Assembly: GCF_033473495.1 (NCBI RefSeq)
Contig: NC_088937.1
Coordinates: 1,302,001 to 1,366,000 of the forward strand
Length of the DNA: 64,000 nucleotides
Source: Cercospora beticola
Taxonomy: Eukaryota; Ascomycota; Dothideomycetes; Mycosphaerellales; Mycosphaerellaceae
Reading direction: 5' to 3'
Each line of letters starts with the position of its first letter. Position 1 is the first letter of the stretch. Under the pieces are notes generated by a model. It worked only from the letters and a program-made list of their open reading frames with translations. It did no database searches and was not told the DNA's origin. Of the stretch, positions 61,278 through 64,000 are shown one piece after another. The position numbers and the translations under genes were made by a program.

Positions 61278-64000
61278 GGTTCTCCTCCGCACTTCAGCTT
61301 CCAGCACTGCCACTGGCCTATTGTTTTTCGATCTCGAAACTAGTCTTCTGGCAGCCTAGTCCTTCGCGTGGTCTAGAACGTGGTTGTTGTTAGGCCAAGG
61401 ACCAAACTGAACGGAACATGGATCATTATGGAAGTGCGATTCAGGGTCTCACCCGGGGTGCGGGTGTTCTTTCGTAGCGGGTAGCATGTCATCAGTTCCA
61501 TGGGTTATGGTATATGGCGGGGAATGGCGGATGCTTCATGGACGATGTTTTGTCGTCAGCAGATTCATGAGCACATAAGAGTCACGGGGACAGTACGTGT
61601 ACAGAAAAAAGCAATCGGTGCATGGAGTGAGCAAAGCATAGCACACACACGAGGAATCTCAGCTTTCGAGGTGATTTTTAGACTCAGCTTTGCGATCCAG
61701 TGCACAATGTATGGCTACACGAAAGCATGGCAGGCGTTGGTTGTGCAGGGGAAGTAGTCCCCATGACGAAACGAAGCCAGCACGGGCAGTCCTTGCATGA
61801 ACGGCATGATAATGACCAAGTTTTTGGCTGAAGTTGGATTTACACGTGCAAACATGGCTGAAAGAAGGATCTGGTTGTCGAAAGGGTCCATGTCTATTTT
61901 CTAGTGGTTACCAAATCATAGTTTTTGCACAAATGTGGTAATTCAGCACGTTCTCCCATGTGACCCGACCCGAATATATCATTGCTATATTCCGAGACAT
62001 ACTGCTCACAGATTTATCCAGTGCGAAATAGATTGCTGAGCAAGATTCGTTGCTGTGTTTAGTTGCGCGCCATTCTCGGGGTTTGATATGAAAGTTGTAT
62101 AAGTTGTGCAATACGAACTTTGTCGAACCCGCGAATAGTCAACAATGGCACTATCACGATATGATCAAGCCAATGTCAAGCACAGATCGTTCTATCGCAA
62201 CGTGGCTTCTTCGCTGTGAAGTCGAATCAAGCTATCTCGCTTGCCCACGACTTGGCTCGCGAAAGTCGACGACATGTGTGATTATGCGCGCATGCACAGT
62301 CCTCGTGATGGTGGAGCTGTCAGTGGAGCTTCATAGCACTAATTGTTGCTCCCTTGTTAGCGTTGACTGAACCCTTCTAAATTAGTTCTAATGCCAGAAA
62401 GTTGTTTGATAGACCAGAGATCGGCAATCTCGGTGCACGCAATACTCTTTATCCGAGATACACACCCTGCGCTTTGTGTAATAAACGAGGCGGCGCGTTC
62501 GATGCATAGCGGCAGAGGCCCACATGCCAAGTGCTTTGCACGCATCTTGTTCGCACTTTTCTCCAGATCCCCGCTCGTGGTGGTGTGGTTGCTAGACCGC
62601 CTCATCAATGTGCGGCTGCTGCTGGCGCTGAGATTTGGAAATGGAGCCATGCTTGGATCAGAGCTAATTGCTTGGTGGACAATGTGCTGAGGATGCCGGC
62701 TCTACCGTCACTTGACATGGCGTTTTTCCGCAGCTTCACGTCCAAGGCGAGGCGTGCGTGTAGCATTGTGCTGGCGGTGACGACTGCTGGAAGGCGGAGA
62801 GCCCGTCGAAGTGGTCATATCCATCAGTAGATAGTCCGTGCAGTCAGTCGACGGAAATTCTTGTATACTTTTCGCGTGCAGACACGATCATACGCCGGCA
62901 TGGCGCACGACATCGCTAGCTCTGCTGGACCTCGTCCGATAGGCACTTAGCGTGTTTGCAGGGGAGCTGTAGTAGCTTCGAAGGCAGAGTGCTGCATGCA
63001 CCCACCTGGGAGGATGGCGCAATGGAGCAACGCGTTGATGAGCGTAGCAACATGATCGAGACCGGTTTATCATGCACATTGGAGAGGAACTCGAGCAAGC
63101 TGGTGTTGCTGACCGCGTACGCGTCTGACGCTTGGTATGCCTTGTTTCGAATGGCCCTGCGTTTGACTGGAGCTTATGGCGGCAAAGGAGGTGCCATGGG
63201 TCTAGTCCCATCTGCGGAAGATCTGCTGGCGGGCGCAATTCTGTGGCGCGTCAAGTGCCTGCAGGCGGTCGACGATGGATGCGCAAGACAGATTGTCCAT
63301 TCCAGTAACCATGGGCGTGAGCGTGTTTGTGGGAGGCATGTGCAAGTTGCATAGCGCGAGCGTTTCAGCGCAATTCTTCACGCCAAAGGGACGGTGGTGG
63401 GCCAGGGCGCGGCAATTGGCCACAGCAAGGCCCCATCCATATGGCAGGCCGTAGGGGACGTGGGGTTTTGTGTGTGGATCCGTCCTCGCATGCACGCGTG
63501 TCGGGTCAGAGCTCTCACGGTGGGCGGGCAGCACAGCAGCGGGTTGCGCAGCTCGCAGCAGCAATCGCCCGGACGACACGAGGAGGCTGCGGTACGATCC
63601 ATCGGGGGCACAGCACAGCGCAGCACAGCGCAGCGACGGAGAGTGCATGTGGTGCTCCAATGGCCGCGAGCCTGCGTTTGCGACAGAGTAATGGCAGGTG
63701 CAGATACAACCGTAATGAGAGGGGTCCGTGTTTCATCCCGGCCGCCGCTGTCAAGCACGGCCATTGCGGCAGCGACGATGGCAGCGACGGCAGCAGCGGT
63801 GACGGTGACGGGCGCGGTGTGCGCGACGGCGCCGTCATGGTATGGAGCAGCATCCAAGTGGGTGCGTGTCTGGTGTGGTCAAGCATTAACTTAGAAAATG
63901 GGCCGTCGTATTTCAGGAACAAGCACATCGAACTTTATTTCCAGGCGCGCTCGGGTGCACCCACTTGCACAAGCGAATCACGGTGAGTGAGGTGATGCTG
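61278..64000. other. gene-poor stretch to window end
   Basis: This 2.7-kb stretch has no supported gene. 61800-62160 is AT-rich. From 63560 the DNA becomes GC-rich with CAG/GAC-type short repeats, so all frames look open, which is a composition effect. Part of a gene beginning beyond the window is possible. Confidence 0.5.
63611..63635. repeat. tandem decamer cagcacagcg, 2.5 copies
   Basis: Two exact copies at 63611-63620 and 63621-63630 are followed by a half copy. A related CAG/GAC-rich tract follows at about 63765-63815. Confidence 0.75.

Noticed and set aside
1..64000. CRISPR arrays, bacterial operons, ribosome-binding sites, intact transposons, rRNA genes
   Set aside because: None seen; the window is eukaryotic with spliceosomal introns, and no transposase, reverse transcriptase or rRNA sequence could be recognised on either strand.

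Overview
The window looks like nuclear DNA of a filamentous ascomycete (Pezizomycotina). Genes sit close together on both strands. Introns are short (about 46 to 105 nt) with GT..AG ends. Typical fungal families are present: a QDE-1-like RNA-dependent RNA polymerase, an IRC22-type protein, a fungal transcription-factor-like regulator and an allantoate-type MFS permease. The style of the small secreted protein and of the housekeeping genes would suit a Dothideomycete (Mycosphaerella-like), but that placement is an inference. I could place about 31 protein genes plus one intronic snoRNA. Exon joins were worked out by hand from reading-frame continuity, splice signals and family motifs.

Layout. 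0-14 kb: the 3' part of a CSC1/OSCA-type stress-gated channel, a Cys-containing secreted protein, the COMPASS subunit SHG1 (minus) divergent from a small mitochondrial (complex I-like) protein, a CofD/YvcK-family protein, a Gfo/Idh/MocA oxidoreductase, a 1-kb repeat-relic zone with a foldback structure and a RIP-like AT-rich patch, then RPS22 (minus) divergent from TCTP/TMA19. 14-26 kb: the RdRP, a LAG1-type ceramide synthase (minus), a 2.7-kb gene-poor stretch with several perfect palindromes, the MFS permease and a hypothetical gene. 26-34 kb: mitochondrial uS9 (minus) divergent from eEF1B-gamma, whose long second intron carries a box C/D snoRNA of the snR38 type; an LPGE-RN-domain protein; IRC22; a GFA/CENP-V protein; TOM22.

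34-48 kb: a small two-exon gene, a gene with a 12-bp coding minisatellite, a tail-anchored E2 enzyme, a FAR-17a/AIG1-like membrane protein, a transcription-factor-like protein divergent from a UVRAG/Vps38-like protein, a GTPBP1-type GTPase and a five-exon glyoxalase II. 49-64 kb: MGM1, a second LPGE-RN protein, a hypothetical ORF, SEC63, the low-affinity cAMP phosphodiesterase PDE1, and a 2.7-kb end stretch without a convincing gene.

How the genes relate. This is mostly an ordinary housekeeping region and not a gene cluster. Many genes are paired head to head, and several pairs combine translation or mitochondrial functions (RPS22/TCTP, mitochondrial uS9/eEF1B-gamma, GLO2/MGM1, SHG1/complex I-like). 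Protein translocation is represented three times (IRC22, TOM22, SEC63). I did not find a clearly new multi-gene system. The most notable items are the intronic snoRNA, the candidate effector, the glyoxalase II with two possible amino-termini, and the repeat/palindrome structures between genes.
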